Part shown: positions 43,793 through 52,297 of the stretch, one piece after another | Numbering within the stretch: the first letter of the stretch is position 1 | How the letters are laid out: every line of letters begins with the position of its first letter | Origin: Halobacteriovoraceae bacterium | GTDB lineage: Bacteria; Bdellovibrionota; Bacteriovoracia; Bacteriovoracales; Bacteriovoracaceae | DNA: 64,000 nt | Direction: 5' to 3' | NCBI GenBank assembly: GCA_002712005.1 | Contig: PASP01000004.1 | Span: 435,485-499,484 of the forward strand | Translations under genes and position numbers: made by a program | The notes under the pieces: generated by a model | Told to the model about the DNA's origin: nothing | Databases searched by the model: none | The model's input: only the letters and a program-made list of their open reading frames with translations

Positions 43793-44362
43793 ATGGCCGT
43801 AAAAGAAGTCTTAAAAATGGGAAATCCGACCCTGAGAGTCAAATCTGAACCGGTCGATCCAAGTGAAATTTCCACCCCCGAATTTAAGCAGTTAATTCAA
43901 GATATGTTTGAAACCATGGATGCAGAAGATGGAATAGGAATTGCTGCTCCTCAAATTGGTGTAAATAAACAAGTGGCCATTATTGGGGTCCCTAAAGAAA
44001 ATCCACGCTACCAAGACCTAGAAGATGCGGATCAAAATGATGAGGACGATGAGGCGGAAGGCTTTGAAATCGTGGTCGTCATCAATCCCAAAATAACCGT
44101 AACCGATCCAACTCTCAGGGGCTTTTGGGAAGGATGTCTAAGTGTTCCTGGATTAAGAGGCTTCGTAGAACGTCCTTCAGGTGTTCGAGTGGACTTTCTT
44201 GATCTAGAAGGAAAAGCACAAACCATTGAAACCACCAGCTTTGCTGCTACAGTATTCCAACATGAGATCGATCACCTAGAAGGAATTCTATACGTAGATC
44301 GAGTTGAAGATAAATCTAAACTAAGTTTTATCGATGAATTTATGAAATATCATGATCAATAA
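43793..44362 (+). CDS. def: Peptide deformylase
   Basis: Removes the N-formyl group from nascent proteins. The 189 residues carry GIGIAAPQIG (motif 1), EGCLSVPG (motif 2, metal Cys) and QHEIDHLEG (motif 3, metal His and catalytic Glu). An acidic insertion near 76-89 (DADQNDEDDEAEG) is unusual. It overlaps trmO by 11 bp. Confidence 0.96.
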   Translation: MAVKEVLKMGNPTLRVKSEPVDPSEISTPEFKQLIQDMFETMDAEDGIGIAAPQIGVNKQVAIIGVPKENPRYQDLEDADQNDEDDEAEGFEIVVVINPKITVTDPTLRGFWEGCLSVPGLRGFVERPSGVRVDFLDLEGKAQTIETTSFAATVFQHEIDHLEGILYVDRVEDKSKLSFIDEFMKYHDQ

Positions 44363-45038
44363 TATAGAGCCCATTGGAGCGATTCATTCCCCGTTTCAAC
44401 AAAAATTAGGAATTCCTCGTCAACCTGGCCTTGCTCAAAGTGTGGAATCTCAAATTATTTTTCACCCCTCTTTGGCAAAAGAAGAAACCCTTAGAGGTCT
44501 TGAAACTTTTACTCATCTTTGGGTTCTTTATCTCTGTCATAAAAGTGAGTCTTGGCGAGAAACAATTAGACCCCCAAGATTGGGAGGAAAGAAGAAGCTA
44601 GGAGTATTTGCCACTCGCTCCCCTCATCGCCCCAATCCAATAGGATTAAGTGTCGTCAAAATAAAGTCGATCAACCCTGATCACTCCATAACGATTTATG
44701 GTGCCGATATTCTTGATGGATCTCCTCTACTTGATATTAAACCCTATCTTTCCATGTGGGATTCAATCCCTGAGGCCAATAATGGATGGGTGGATAATAC
44801 TCCTCAACTTGAAGCTCTTGAAGTCATTATTCATCCTGATGCTCTTCAGGACTTTAATAATCTCGACCTTTATACTCAATCAATCATCAAAGAAACCCTT
44901 AGATGGGACCCTAGACCTGCCTATTCTAAAGATGATGGTCGAAGCTTTACCCATAGAATTAATCACTTCGATATTACTTGGTCTAAACTCGACGAAAGCA
45001 TTCAAATACTTGGTATCCGGCCAGGTCAGAAAAAATAG
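44352..45038 (+). CDS. trmO: tRNA N6-threonylcarbamoyladenosine methyltransferase
   Basis: TsaA/TrmO family enzyme that methylates t6A37 of tRNA. The 228 residues have EPIGAIHSPF, IPRQPGLAQSVE, TFTHLWVLY and the SAM-binding FATRSPHRPNPIGLS. It starts within def (11-bp overlap). Confidence 0.93.
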   Translation: MINNIEPIGAIHSPFQQKLGIPRQPGLAQSVESQIIFHPSLAKEETLRGLETFTHLWVLYLCHKSESWRETIRPPRLGGKKKLGVFATRSPHRPNPIGLSVVKIKSINPDHSITIYGADILDGSPLLDIKPYLSMWDSIPEANNGWVDNTPQLEALEVIIHPDALQDFNNLDLYTQSIIKETLRWDPRPAYSKDDGRSFTHRINHFDITWSKLDESIQILGIRPGQKK

Positions 45039-45151
45039 CACTTCAACAGTTTTCTTTCCTAAAACATTCATAGCTTTTCTTTAAATTTCGATAAGTAAAG
45101 GGACTATCATCACTTTAATTATGATGAAAAAGATAATTTGCAGAGGAAAGC

Positions 45152-46513
45152 TTGCTAAAGAAACAGAGAAAGATTCATACTTTTATTCACTATTCATTCA
45201 CTGCACTGTTATGTGTAACTCTCTCTCATTGTCTTTTTCACTACTATGAAAAAACAAGAATCAAAAAATTTTGGTCAGAAGTATCAATCGATTCTACCGG
45301 TAAAGAAAAGGGAAGATTTCCCAGTTCTCAACTCCTCATGGAAGAATCTCCCGAAGTCATTCAACTTCTCAATCCTTATTTTAGATTTGAAAGTTTTGAC
45401 CAATATCTCGATTACGACTTTCACATCGATACGATGATCGTACTGAATTCTAAAAAGAATGAATCCGCAAAGAAATCTGAAGATAAGAATAAGATCATCA
45501 ATCAGCCCAATAATGAATCCTTGACTCTATTGGAAGAATTGAGCTCTACACTAATTCTTGATCGTATCAAACACAGAATGAGTCCCACACAAATTGCGAC
45601 CTTTCAATTCTCTGATCTTATGGATGAAATACTTTTTGATTTTGATGAGAACAAAATTCCAAATGGAGCTTTTGAAGTTAATTTCAATTTTATCCCAAAA
45701 CTTAATAACGATCCTTCCAAATTTAAGGTCCTTCACTCTCGAGAGGACTCATGGTCTGACCTAAGGGAAGATAAAATAGATCTCAAAAACAAAGGTCTCT
45801 CTCTAATAGAGAAAATTAAAGAAACTCGTTTTCCAGATAACGAAGAACCTTTCCAATATGTAGGTGGTCAAATCACTCTTTATTTTGAAGTAAAAGATCT
45901 AAATGATTCATTAGAAAATGAAGTCATCAGATCTAAACAACGATTTATCACTGGTCAAATTCGCTACAGAAAATACTTTATGGCCCATCATTTTACTGAT
46001 TCTCAGCTATCTCATCTTTATTTCTCAGGAAACTCGAAGACTAAAATTGATAAAATGAGTTACCTTAATAGCTCTAATCAAGCCCCATTTTCCACTACAG
46101 ATATTATCCAAGAATTTAATCCACAAATACCTAATGGAAGAATTAAAAAAGCGATATTCCACTTTGGGCAACTCAGAAATGACCCAATCATTTCTCATAA
46201 AAATCATCCTAGAATTTTAGGAGAACTCAAGTTTGATGGAAGCTATAAGCTCAAGGGTCATCCCTTTCAATTTGACTCTACAATCAACTCACTACACTTT
46301 GATTTTTTAAACGGACAATTTACCAGAGATTCTGAAATCAATATTTCGATTCTCTCTAAGACAAGTACTATTCGTCAGCGGGCCCAACTTCAAAATGAAA
46401 TTAAAAATCAGTTTCTGGAGGATCTCGGATTAGAGCTAATCCAGAAGTTAAAACTTGGAAAGATTCAACATTTCTTCTCTCAAAAGAGTGAATCAAAAGG
46501 AGGAGAACTCTAA
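45152..46513 (+). CDS. Exported or membrane-anchored protein, function unknown
   Basis: 453 residues beginning with a TTG at 45152 (GAGG 5 nt upstream). The N-terminus is basic, then hydrophobic (about residues 9-30, FTALLCVTLSHCLF), so it is a signal anchor or signal peptide; the Cys context (LSHC) is a poor lipobox. The rest is hydrophilic, rich in Ser, Asn and Lys, with beta-strand-like FEVNFNFIPKL and GGQITLYFEVKD. The gene is coupled to the next by a TAATG overlap. I recognise no family. Confidence 0.65.
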   Translation: MLKKQRKIHTFIHYSFTALLCVTLSHCLFHYYEKTRIKKFWSEVSIDSTGKEKGRFPSSQLLMEESPEVIQLLNPYFRFESFDQYLDYDFHIDTMIVLNSKKNESAKKSEDKNKIINQPNNESLTLLEELSSTLILDRIKHRMSPTQIATFQFSDLMDEILFDFDENKIPNGAFEVNFNFIPKLNNDPSKFKVLHSREDSWSDLREDKIDLKNKGLSLIEKIKETRFPDNEEPFQYVGGQITLYFEVKDLNDSLENEVIRSKQRFITGQIRYRKYFMAHHFTDSQLSHLYFSGNSKTKIDKMSYLNSSNQAPFSTTDIIQEFNPQIPNGRIKKAIFHFGQLRNDPIISHKNHPRILGELKFDGSYKLKGHPFQFDSTINSLHFDFLNGQFTRDSEINISILSKTSTIRQRAQLQNEIKNQFLEDLGLELIQKLKLGKIQHFFSQKSESKGGEL

Positions 46514-48255
46514 TGAAATATCTTCTTCTCATGAGTTCATTCTTATTTTTCCTTTCTACTGAGGAAGCGAAGTCCACTGCCATTCTTGAAGAGAAGATTG
46601 TATCTATTCAGGAAGAGATATCTTATATATCAGATCATTCCCCTACGATCGAAAATCTTATCCATCGTCCTCTTTTTATAGATCAGAAGGCCTTCCAAAC
46701 TTATCTACGGGCCCTTCCCGAGTCCGTTGATTTAGAGCTTATAGAATCGGATTACGTTAAGCTATCTCCATTTCTTCCCAAAATATATCTTCGCGCTCTT
46801 CTCTACTACCGTCATATTGAAGTTAAGCCAATCAATGTTGAGAAAATACTCAGCTTTCTTTTCTCACAGAAAATAAGAATTCTTCAAAGAATTGCAAATC
46901 ACAAAGAAAGTAGAGGAAAAGAAGCGCTCCAGCTTCTTCAAGAAGTAACCGAAATTAACAATCTCAATCTAGAGACCACCTATATTGAATTAAAAGAAGT
47001 CCTCTTTTCAAAAGCAAAAGCCATTTCAGAAATGGACCATCATGAGAATTTCATGACTGCATTACTAGAAACTAAAATTTTTACTTTTTCACTTAAAGAG
47101 ATTCTCTCTAAAAATCGAGTCCCCTTCCTTCAAAATCATGGTCCTTCCTTAAAGGGAAATAAAATTGTAAGAATTAAAACCTCAATAAATCCGTCTCCAA
47201 TGACTTCCTTTATTGAAGAAGCAAGTGAAACTCTACTTGTCTACATACCGGAACTCCAAGGACTGAAGGCATCTCAAGAACTTGAAACTCTTGATCAACT
47301 TACCAATGATAAAATAAGGACAAATCCAAACTTTAAAATCGTTCTCCTCTATAAAAGAGCTGACCCTATACAAATTAAAACCTTACAAAAGATGGAAAGT
47401 GATCACTTTCTCTTTAAGAAAATCAATCTCTCTTCCTCCCAATTCAAAAGAAGCTTCTACGTCATTGATGGCAATAGCAATGCTCCTCAAGCCATTATTT
47501 CTTATTTTGATGGACAGGATTCTTTAGATCAACCGAATCAAGAGAAAGATTCAATCCATGTAAAAGGGCCAGCAGCAAGCTTGATTCAGTTTTCTTTTGT
47601 GAATAGAGTTCTTAGTGACCTTCCCAAATCTGAGCAAGAAAAGTTCGCTTATTTCAAAGTTACTAAAGAAAGTATTCCAGCGCGAGGAAGTGATGAGATG
47701 ACATTAAGTGATCACTTCTTTATTCCAACTCCTTCTTTCAAGAATCACGATTTGTTCCTAGAGTTCATTCATCTGGCAAAAGAAGAGATTATCATTGAAC
47801 AGCGCTACCTTCTTGACTCCACAATAATAGAGGCCCTTATTCACAAAAAAAGAGAAAATAGAGATATCAAAATTAAGGTATTTTTAGATACAAGTGATGA
47901 TTACAATCCAGATGGCTTCCCAAATTCGATCCATATGAAAAAACTTTCTCGCTACGGAATACAGTTGAGAACGAGATCAAAAAACTCTCAGAAAGCTACT
48001 TCATTAGGTTACGTGATTGTTGATCAAAGCTCCATTCTCATCAATGGTGATCAAAGTGAGCTTGCAGTCAATGATCCACAGATGGCCCATTCATTTTATC
48101 TAAGTTTTATTGCAGACTGGTCTAATCCAGAAAAAAGTTTTGAATTAGATATTGATCATTTTCAAATCAGGAAGAATTCACAGTCTTTTACCAAAGACTT
48201 TTCGACTCTTATTAATGATATATCTTCATTCTTAATTAAGAAAAAGCTCTTCTAG
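46513..48255 (+). CDS. Exported protein with C-terminal, degenerate phospholipase D-like domain
   Basis: 580 residues with a cleavable signal peptide (residues 1-20). From about residue 380 the fold resembles one PLD half: DLFLEFIHLAKEEIIIEQRY (helix plus strand), then KIKVFLDTSDDY and GYVIVDQSSILINGDQSE. At the HKD positions the His and Lys are replaced (Ser and Gly) while the Asp remains, and GSxN is NGDQ, so it is probably not catalytic. The middle is helical. It starts in the stop codon of the preceding gene (TAATG) and must act with it. Confidence 0.65.
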   Translation: MKYLLLMSSFLFFLSTEEAKSTAILEEKIVSIQEEISYISDHSPTIENLIHRPLFIDQKAFQTYLRALPESVDLELIESDYVKLSPFLPKIYLRALLYYRHIEVKPINVEKILSFLFSQKIRILQRIANHKESRGKEALQLLQEVTEINNLNLETTYIELKEVLFSKAKAISEMDHHENFMTALLETKIFTFSLKEILSKNRVPFLQNHGPSLKGNKIVRIKTSINPSPMTSFIEEASETLLVYIPELQGLKASQELETLDQLTNDKIRTNPNFKIVLLYKRADPIQIKTLQKMESDHFLFKKINLSSSQFKRSFYVIDGNSNAPQAIISYFDGQDSLDQPNQEKDSIHVKGPAASLIQFSFVNRVLSDLPKSEQEKFAYFKVTKESIPARGSDEMTLSDHFFIPTPSFKNHDLFLEFIHLAKEEIIIEQRYLLDSTIIEALIHKKRENRDIKIKVFLDTSDDYNPDGFPNSIHMKKLSRYGIQLRTRSKNSQKATSLGYVIVDQSSILINGDQSELAVNDPQMAHSFYLSFIADWSNPEKSFELDIDHFQIRKNSQSFTKDFSTLINDISSFLIKKKLF

Positions 48256-48265
48256 TCATCCCTTA

Positions 48266-48559
48266 TTATTGGACTTCGCAATTTTCATCTCCCCCTTGGA
48301 GTTGAAAGGCCTTTTTCTTACGGGCTTGTTCTTCAATCTTTTTTTCTAAGTCTTCCTCTGTATCACAAGACTCATCTTTTTGTTTGAGGTCAGAGAAATC
48401 ATCCTCTGCTTTGGCCTGCAATTGAGTTGATTCTTCCTCCAATTGCTTGTCTGGAAAAGTCGAACTTTCTTCCCCCGTATTTTCTAATTTAGTTTGCTGA
48501 CAACTTGATATTAATAAGGTCAATAACCCGACTACTAGCATTTTTAGTGAAAGTTTCAT
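48266..48559 (-). CDS. Small Cys-containing lipoprotein
   Basis: 97 residues; signal peptide with lipobox LISSC (Cys near residue 20), then an acidic, low-complexity region (EESSTFPDKQLEEES) and two further Cys. I start at the ATG at 48559 because GGAGGA lies 7 nt upstream; an ATG 15 bp earlier overlaps that SD. Function unknown. It is 3 bp or so from the SDR gene and probably co-transcribed with it. Confidence 0.65.
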   Translation of the reverse strand: MKLSLKMLVVGLLTLLISSCQQTKLENTGEESSTFPDKQLEEESTQLQAKAEDDFSDLKQKDESCDTEEDLEKKIEEQARKKKAFQLQGGDENCEVQ

Positions 48560-48577
48560 TCTATTGTCCTCCATCTT

Positions 48578-49330
48578 TTATTTTGAATAATTTGCAAAAG
48601 GAAGTGTCATAATAAATCGATACATGAAGCGAGGTAAGCGCCTCAATATATGCATAACTAAGGCCATTTGCCATGGGAAAACATATAAATTTCTTCCCTT
48701 ATCAATTGCTTTTTTTATTTTCCGAGCCCCTTTATCTACAGACATCAGAAATGGCATATCATGATCATTCTTTTTGGTTAACGGAGTATCGATAAATCCA
48801 GGGCATATCGCCGTGACTTTAATTCCTAAATGCTTCAGATCCAAGGCATAACTTTCACAAAGTGAAATAACGGCAGCTTTGGAAGCACTATAAGCGGAAG
48901 CTCCTGGTAGCCCTACAAAGCCAGCAACAGAAGCAGTTCCTACCAAATGTCCATGACCCTGTTGAGCAAAAATAGAAATCGCAGGAGCAAAAGTATTGAG
49001 AACACCATAGATATTGATATCTATAATTTGCTTGGTAACTTTAAAGTCGGGAAGCTTCGATTTCGAACCATGGCTAATTCCAGCATTGGCCATCACAATA
49101 TCGAGTCCACCTTTATGGTGAAAGTCAACAATTGCCTCTTTCAATGCTTGCTCATCAGTCACCGAAAGTTCGTAACATTCAAACCTACTCCTATAAGGAT
49201 CAGGGAGCTTAGTTAAGTCCCTACCACAGACACCTACTCTATAACCTTCTTTGACATAGAGTTTGGCCAATTCAAATCCTATTCCCGTGGTCGCCCCAGT
49301 AATGAAAATACTTTTATTCATGAGCAGCAA
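48578..49330 (-). CDS. Short-chain dehydrogenase/reductase
   Basis: 250 residues, classical SDR: ITGATTGIGFELAKLYV (NAD(P) loop), NAGISHG, catalytic SAYSASKAAVISL (Tyr-x3-Lys) and CPGFIDTPLT. A C-terminal hydrophobic part (KGRNLYVFPWQMALVMHILR) resembles membrane-associated members acting on lipids or polyketides. Its start overlaps the end of the permease gene by 13 bp. Substrate unknown. Confidence 0.85.
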   Translation of the reverse strand: MLLMNKSIFITGATTGIGFELAKLYVKEGYRVGVCGRDLTKLPDPYRSRFECYELSVTDEQALKEAIVDFHHKGGLDIVMANAGISHGSKSKLPDFKVTKQIIDINIYGVLNTFAPAISIFAQQGHGHLVGTASVAGFVGLPGASAYSASKAAVISLCESYALDLKHLGIKVTAICPGFIDTPLTKKNDHDMPFLMSVDKGARKIKKAIDKGRNLYVFPWQMALVMHILRRLPRFMYRFIMTLPFANYSK

Positions 49331-50370
49331 GCCTTTTTCTTTTTGGTAAAATATTTTGCCAATTTTTCATTATAAATTCCTTTGGCCATAAGTAGGATAA
49401 GAAAAATTCCAGTAACTTCACTAAAAGAAAGGGAATGTTCATCATGATGGACATCAAGTCCATAATTCATAGGCCAATCAAAAGTTAGGTAGAGATAATC
49501 AACTAAGTAGCTCATCCCTAGACTCACAAATGCGATGGCCAAAACATTAATAATAACTCCTCGTTTCCCAATATGAGACTGAAGTACGGCCATATTTGTA
49601 AAATTCGTGGCAGGTCCAGCAAGTAAGAAGATGAGAGCACAGCCGGGACTCATTCCTTTCATCATCATACCTGCCGCAATAGGAGTGGAAGAAGAGGCAC
49701 AGATATAGAAAGGAATACCGATTAAGAGGAGAACCAGTCTTCCCCAAAGAGTATTACTTTGGAAAAAGAGCTCTTCCGGAACTAAAACATTTACCAGGGC
49801 GCCAAGAGCAATACCGATGAGAAGCCAAAATGCGAGATCATCAGAACTATCCTTAAAAGCGTAGCGAATCGCATCTTTTGCATGATCACTAACTGATTTC
49901 TTCGCCTTTTTTCCACCAGAGCAGCAGGAACTCACAGGCTCAGGCTTCTTAGCTTCAAATCGATTCCAGATATTTTGTGAAATTCCGGCCACTATCGCGG
50001 TAATAAAGGCAGCTATTGGCCGTAAAATTGTCATGGGAAGATCAAGAAGAGCATAGGTAATTAACATTGAATCGATCCCAGACTCAGGAGTCGAAATCAA
50101 GAAAGAGCTTGTCGCTCCGTTACTAGCTCCATCTTTTCTAAGGGTCGCTGCTGCGGGAATCACACTGCACGAACAAAGAGGAAGGGGAATACCAATGAGG
50201 GCCGCTTTAAAAACAGGCCCGGCTCCCTCCCCTTTTAGGAAAGATTTAAAGCGAGATAAGCTTAAAAATTCGTGAAGAACACCAGAGGCCAAGAGACCAA
50301 AGAGAAGATAAGGAGCAGTGATGACAATATAATCCCAAAATGCTGCAGTATACTCAGATAAAAATTCCAT
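49318..50370 (-). CDS. SO_0444/ArsP-like Cu/Zn efflux permease
   Basis: 350 residues, 8 or so membrane helices, of the DUF318 permease group that exports metals or methylated arsenic. It has the two repeats PLCSCSVIPAAATLRKDGAS and SSTPIAAGMMMKGMSPGCAL, and extra Cys clusters (SSCCSGGKK near 150, ACCS at the end) that may bind copper or zinc. The name of the family, from memory, is SO_0444 Cu/Zn efflux transporter. It heads the SDR-lipoprotein group. Confidence 0.85.
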   Translation of the reverse strand: MEFLSEYTAAFWDYIVITAPYLLFGLLASGVLHEFLSLSRFKSFLKGEGAGPVFKAALIGIPLPLCSCSVIPAAATLRKDGASNGATSSFLISTPESGIDSMLITYALLDLPMTILRPIAAFITAIVAGISQNIWNRFEAKKPEPVSSCCSGGKKAKKSVSDHAKDAIRYAFKDSSDDLAFWLLIGIALGALVNVLVPEELFFQSNTLWGRLVLLLIGIPFYICASSSTPIAAGMMMKGMSPGCALIFLLAGPATNFTNMAVLQSHIGKRGVIINVLAIAFVSLGMSYLVDYLYLTFDWPMNYGLDVHHDEHSLSFSEVTGIFLILLMAKGIYNEKLAKYFTKKKKACCS

Positions 50371-50539
50371 AAATCGTCTGCCTTCAATAAAGCCTTCTCA
50401 TCAAGACTTCATCTATTCTAAACGCCCATATACCTTTCGTATAGCTAAGCTCATGCTCTCAGTCCTACTTTTTATTTGTAAACAAACTAAGTCGGACACA
50501 AAATTTTACCCTAATATCAAAATATTTCCTTCTTTTTTC

Positions 50540-50568
50540 TTGACGTTAAAGCTCGACATATCTATACT
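50540..50568 (+). promoter_or_regulatory. tRNA-Asp promoter
   Basis: TTGACG (50540-50545) and TATACT (50563-50568) are separated by exactly 17 bp, a near-consensus sigma-70 promoter, and the tRNA starts 20 bp further on. An AT-rich stretch upstream could be an UP element. Confidence 0.88.
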
Positions 50569-50588
50569 TCATACCACTCTGAAATTGC

Positions 50589-50665
50589 GGGGGCGTAGTT
50601 GAGCTGGTTACAACATCGCCCTGTCACGGCGAAGGTCGCGAGTTCGAATCTCGTCGCTCCCGCCA
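50589..50665 (+). tRNA. tRNA-Asp (GTC)
   Basis: 77-nt tRNA with encoded CCA. The acceptor stem is GGGGGCG against CGCTCCC (with one G-T pair) and the discriminator is G. The anticodon loop CCTGTCACG gives GTC, and the T arm GCGAG-TTCGAAT-CTCGT is intact. It has its own promoter and terminator. Its 3' end is copied at 53903-53915, suggesting use as an attachment site. Confidence 0.97.
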
Positions 50666-50667
50666 TT
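50655..50667 (+). repeat. attL-like repeat in tRNA-Asp 3' end
   Basis: CGCTCCCGCCATT, the last part of the tRNA gene with CCA; paired with an identical copy at 53903. Confidence 0.55.
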
Positions 50668-50676
50668 AATGAGTTT

Positions 50677-50719
50677 AAAAAAGCTGATCTTTGTATTATC
50701 AAGATCAGCTTTTTTTTTG
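50677..50719 (+). terminator. tRNA-Asp terminator
   Basis: AAAGCTGATCTT and AAGATCAGCTTT form a long perfect stem with a 9-nt loop, followed by a long T run. It stands directly behind the intact tRNA and would belong to the element if integration occurred. Confidence 0.92.
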
Positions 50720-50771
50720 TCCTTTTTTTATCCGTTTTCCATTCACATTATCGCAAAGCTATCGCTTCAAG

Positions 50772-51221
50772 CTAAGGAAGTAAAAGTCGAGGACCAGCTC
50801 CTTCTTTTGCGAGATAGTCATCTGGATTTCGAAGGGGACAGTCTTTCAAAGAGAGGCAGCCACAACCGATGCAAAATCCTAATTGAGTTTTCATTTTTTC
50901 AATCAGTCTTAACTTCTCAGTTAAAAGCTTATCCCAGCTTTTACCAAGCTTTCTCCAATCACTAGGCTTTGGGCTATCTTTATTTTCAATAGCACTAAAG
51001 GCTTCTTTGATTTCACTAAGAGAGAGACCAATCGTTTGAGCAACTTTGATATAGCTTAAGAGTCTTAGCTCCTGTCTATGGAAACGGCGTTGATTGGCAC
51101 TATTTCTGTGAGAACGTAGTAACCCCTTGGATTCATAAAAATGAATCGCTGAAACAGTGACACCGCCTCTTTTCGCCAATTCTCCTACGGATAAATATGG
51201 GTTTTCTGAATTTACTGACAT
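50772..51221 (-). CDS. soxR: SoxR-type redox-sensing regulator
   Basis: MerR-family regulator, 149 residues from the ATG at 51221 (AAGGAG 7 nt upstream; the longer frame starts 39 bp earlier inside the SoxR box region). The DNA-binding N-terminus has VGELAKRGGVTVSAIHFYE; the C-terminus has Cys117, 120, 122 and 128 in CIGCGCLSLKDC, the exact CX2CXCX5C spacing of the SoxR 2Fe-2S site, sensing redox-active compounds. It is divergent from an SDR gene across a SoxR box. No soxS is visible, as is usual outside enterics. Confidence 0.94.
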   Translation of the reverse strand: MSVNSENPYLSVGELAKRGGVTVSAIHFYESKGLLRSHRNSANQRRFHRQELRLLSYIKVAQTIGLSLSEIKEAFSAIENKDSPKPSDWRKLGKSWDKLLTEKLRLIEKMKTQLGFCIGCGCLSLKDCPLRNPDDYLAKEGAGPRLLLP

Positions 51222-51229
51222 ACCACTCC

Positions 51230-51260
51230 TTGACCTCAACTTAACTTGAGGTCTTAACAT
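51230..51260 (+). promoter_or_regulatory. SoxR box and SDR promoter
   Basis: CCTCAACTTAACTTGAGG (51234-51251) differs by one base from the E. coli soxS SoxR site CCTCAAGTTAACTTGAGG. It lies within a 19-bp spacer between TTGACC (51230-51235) and TAACAT (51255-51260). The overlong spacer is the hallmark of MerR-family activation. It points to SoxR-activated transcription of the downstream SDR gene. Confidence 0.9.
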
Positions 51261-51301
51261 ACCTTAGTCTAACAAGATGAAAACTGAAAAGGAGAAATAA
51301 A

Positions 51302-52045
51302 ATGGCCAAAAGAAATGCTTTAATCACTGGTGGAGCCCGTGGAATTGGTGCAGCTATCGCTGAGAGACTTGCAACTGATGGAAATAGGGTTTTTATTAAC
51401 TATGTTAATAGTACTCAAACTGCAAATGATCTTGTTGAAAAAATAAACACTAATGGTGGCGAAGCCTATGCGCTTCAGGCAGATGTTAGAGATGACACTA
51501 AGATTCAGGCCATGTTTGATAAGATCGCTGTAGACTTTGGTGGTGTTGATATTCTTGTATCTAATGCCAATATGAGCTTCACTCAGAAGCCTTTCCTTGA
51601 ACAAACTTGGGATGAGTTTTCCCAAAAACTTAATGATGAAGTCCATGCTTCTTATGTGACGGCTCGCCTTGCTGCTCTAAGCATGAAGGACAAAAAGTAT
51701 GGTCGCCTTATTTTTATTTCAAGTACTTTATCTGAAAGTCCTGCCCCAAGTTTTATCGCTCATGGTACGGCTAAAGGAGCTCTTGATAGCTTAAATAAGT
51801 ACCTAGCTCAAGAACTTGGGCCACTTGGAATTACTTCTAATATTGTCGCTCCTGGTCTTATTCTTACAGATGCGACAAAACAATCACCTGATGAATTTAA
51901 AGACTTTATCAAATCAATGACTCCAACACAAAGAATTGGTGAACCAAGTGATGTAGCTAATACTGTCAGCTTTCTAGCAAGTGAGCAAAGCCTTCACATT
52001 ACTGGAACTTATATTCCTGTCTGTGGTGGCGCCTATTTACCCTAG
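51302..52045 (+). CDS. SoxR-controlled short-chain dehydrogenase with His in place of the catalytic Tyr
   Basis: 247 residues. The NAD(P) loop is ITGGARGIGAAIAERL; the strand-4 motif is SNAN rather than NNAG; the catalytic Ser region is FISSTLS; and the Tyr-x3-Lys motif reads HGTAK (His154, Lys158). The C-terminal GGAYLP is normal. SDRs use the Tyr as acid/base, so the change to His suggests a different mechanism or loss of activity. GGAG lies 6 nt before the ATG. It is behind the SoxR box, so a role in redox-cycler or quinone detoxification is inferred. Confidence 0.88.
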   Translation: MAKRNALITGGARGIGAAIAERLATDGNRVFINYVNSTQTANDLVEKINTNGGEAYALQADVRDDTKIQAMFDKIAVDFGGVDILVSNANMSFTQKPFLEQTWDEFSQKLNDEVHASYVTARLAALSMKDKKYGRLIFISSTLSESPAPSFIAHGTAKGALDSLNKYLAQELGPLGITSNIVAPGLILTDATKQSPDEFKDFIKSMTPTQRIGEPSDVANTVSFLASEQSLHITGTYIPVCGGAYLP

Positions 52046-52060
52046 AAATTTGAATCTGGA

Positions 52061-52102
52061 CATGCACCTTTGGTTCTGCAATTGCGAAACCAAAAGTGCA
52101 TG
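52061..52102. repeat. 42-bp near-perfect palindrome
   Basis: CATGCACCTTTGGTT on the left matches AACCAAAAGTGCATG on the right with one mismatch, with a GCAATTGC centre. It follows the SDR gene, and its right arm continues into the GTGC-ATG-GCAC repeat. It could be a REP-type hairpin or an SDR terminator lacking T. Confidence 0.7.
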
Positions 52103-52108
52103 GCACTT
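52094..52108 (-). repeat. GTGCCATGCAC palindrome, copy 1
   Basis: AAGTGC-ATG-GCACTT, the reverse orientation of the copies at 54932 and 55690 (AAGTGC-CAT-GCACTT). It is part of the larger hairpin at 52061-52102. Confidence 0.7.
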
Positions 52109-52226
52109 CTTCCCTTCTCCACTATCATATTGACACTTAATATTAAATCAGTGCATTCTACTCAGGTTGGTGTTGGTTACGCCAGTCGTCCGTGCAAAGA
52201 CTTATGGTCAAACCTTTTCAATAAGT

Positions 52227-52257
52227 AGCAAGTCAAACTCTAACTTTATGACTCGCT
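52227..52257. repeat. Inverted repeat in the leader of the small orphan gene
   Basis: AGCAAGTCA (52227-52235) and TGACTCGCT (52249-52257) match at 8 of 9 positions around a 13-nt loop, 40 bp upstream of the ATG at 52298. Confidence 0.45.
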
Positions 52258-52297
52258 TCTTGCGGACAAAGATCGAGTTAACTAAAAGGAGGAGTGT

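Noticed and set aside
44698-45084. 128-residue plus-strand frame overlapping trmO
   Set aside because: It overlaps a clear TrmO domain in a different frame and has poor composition.
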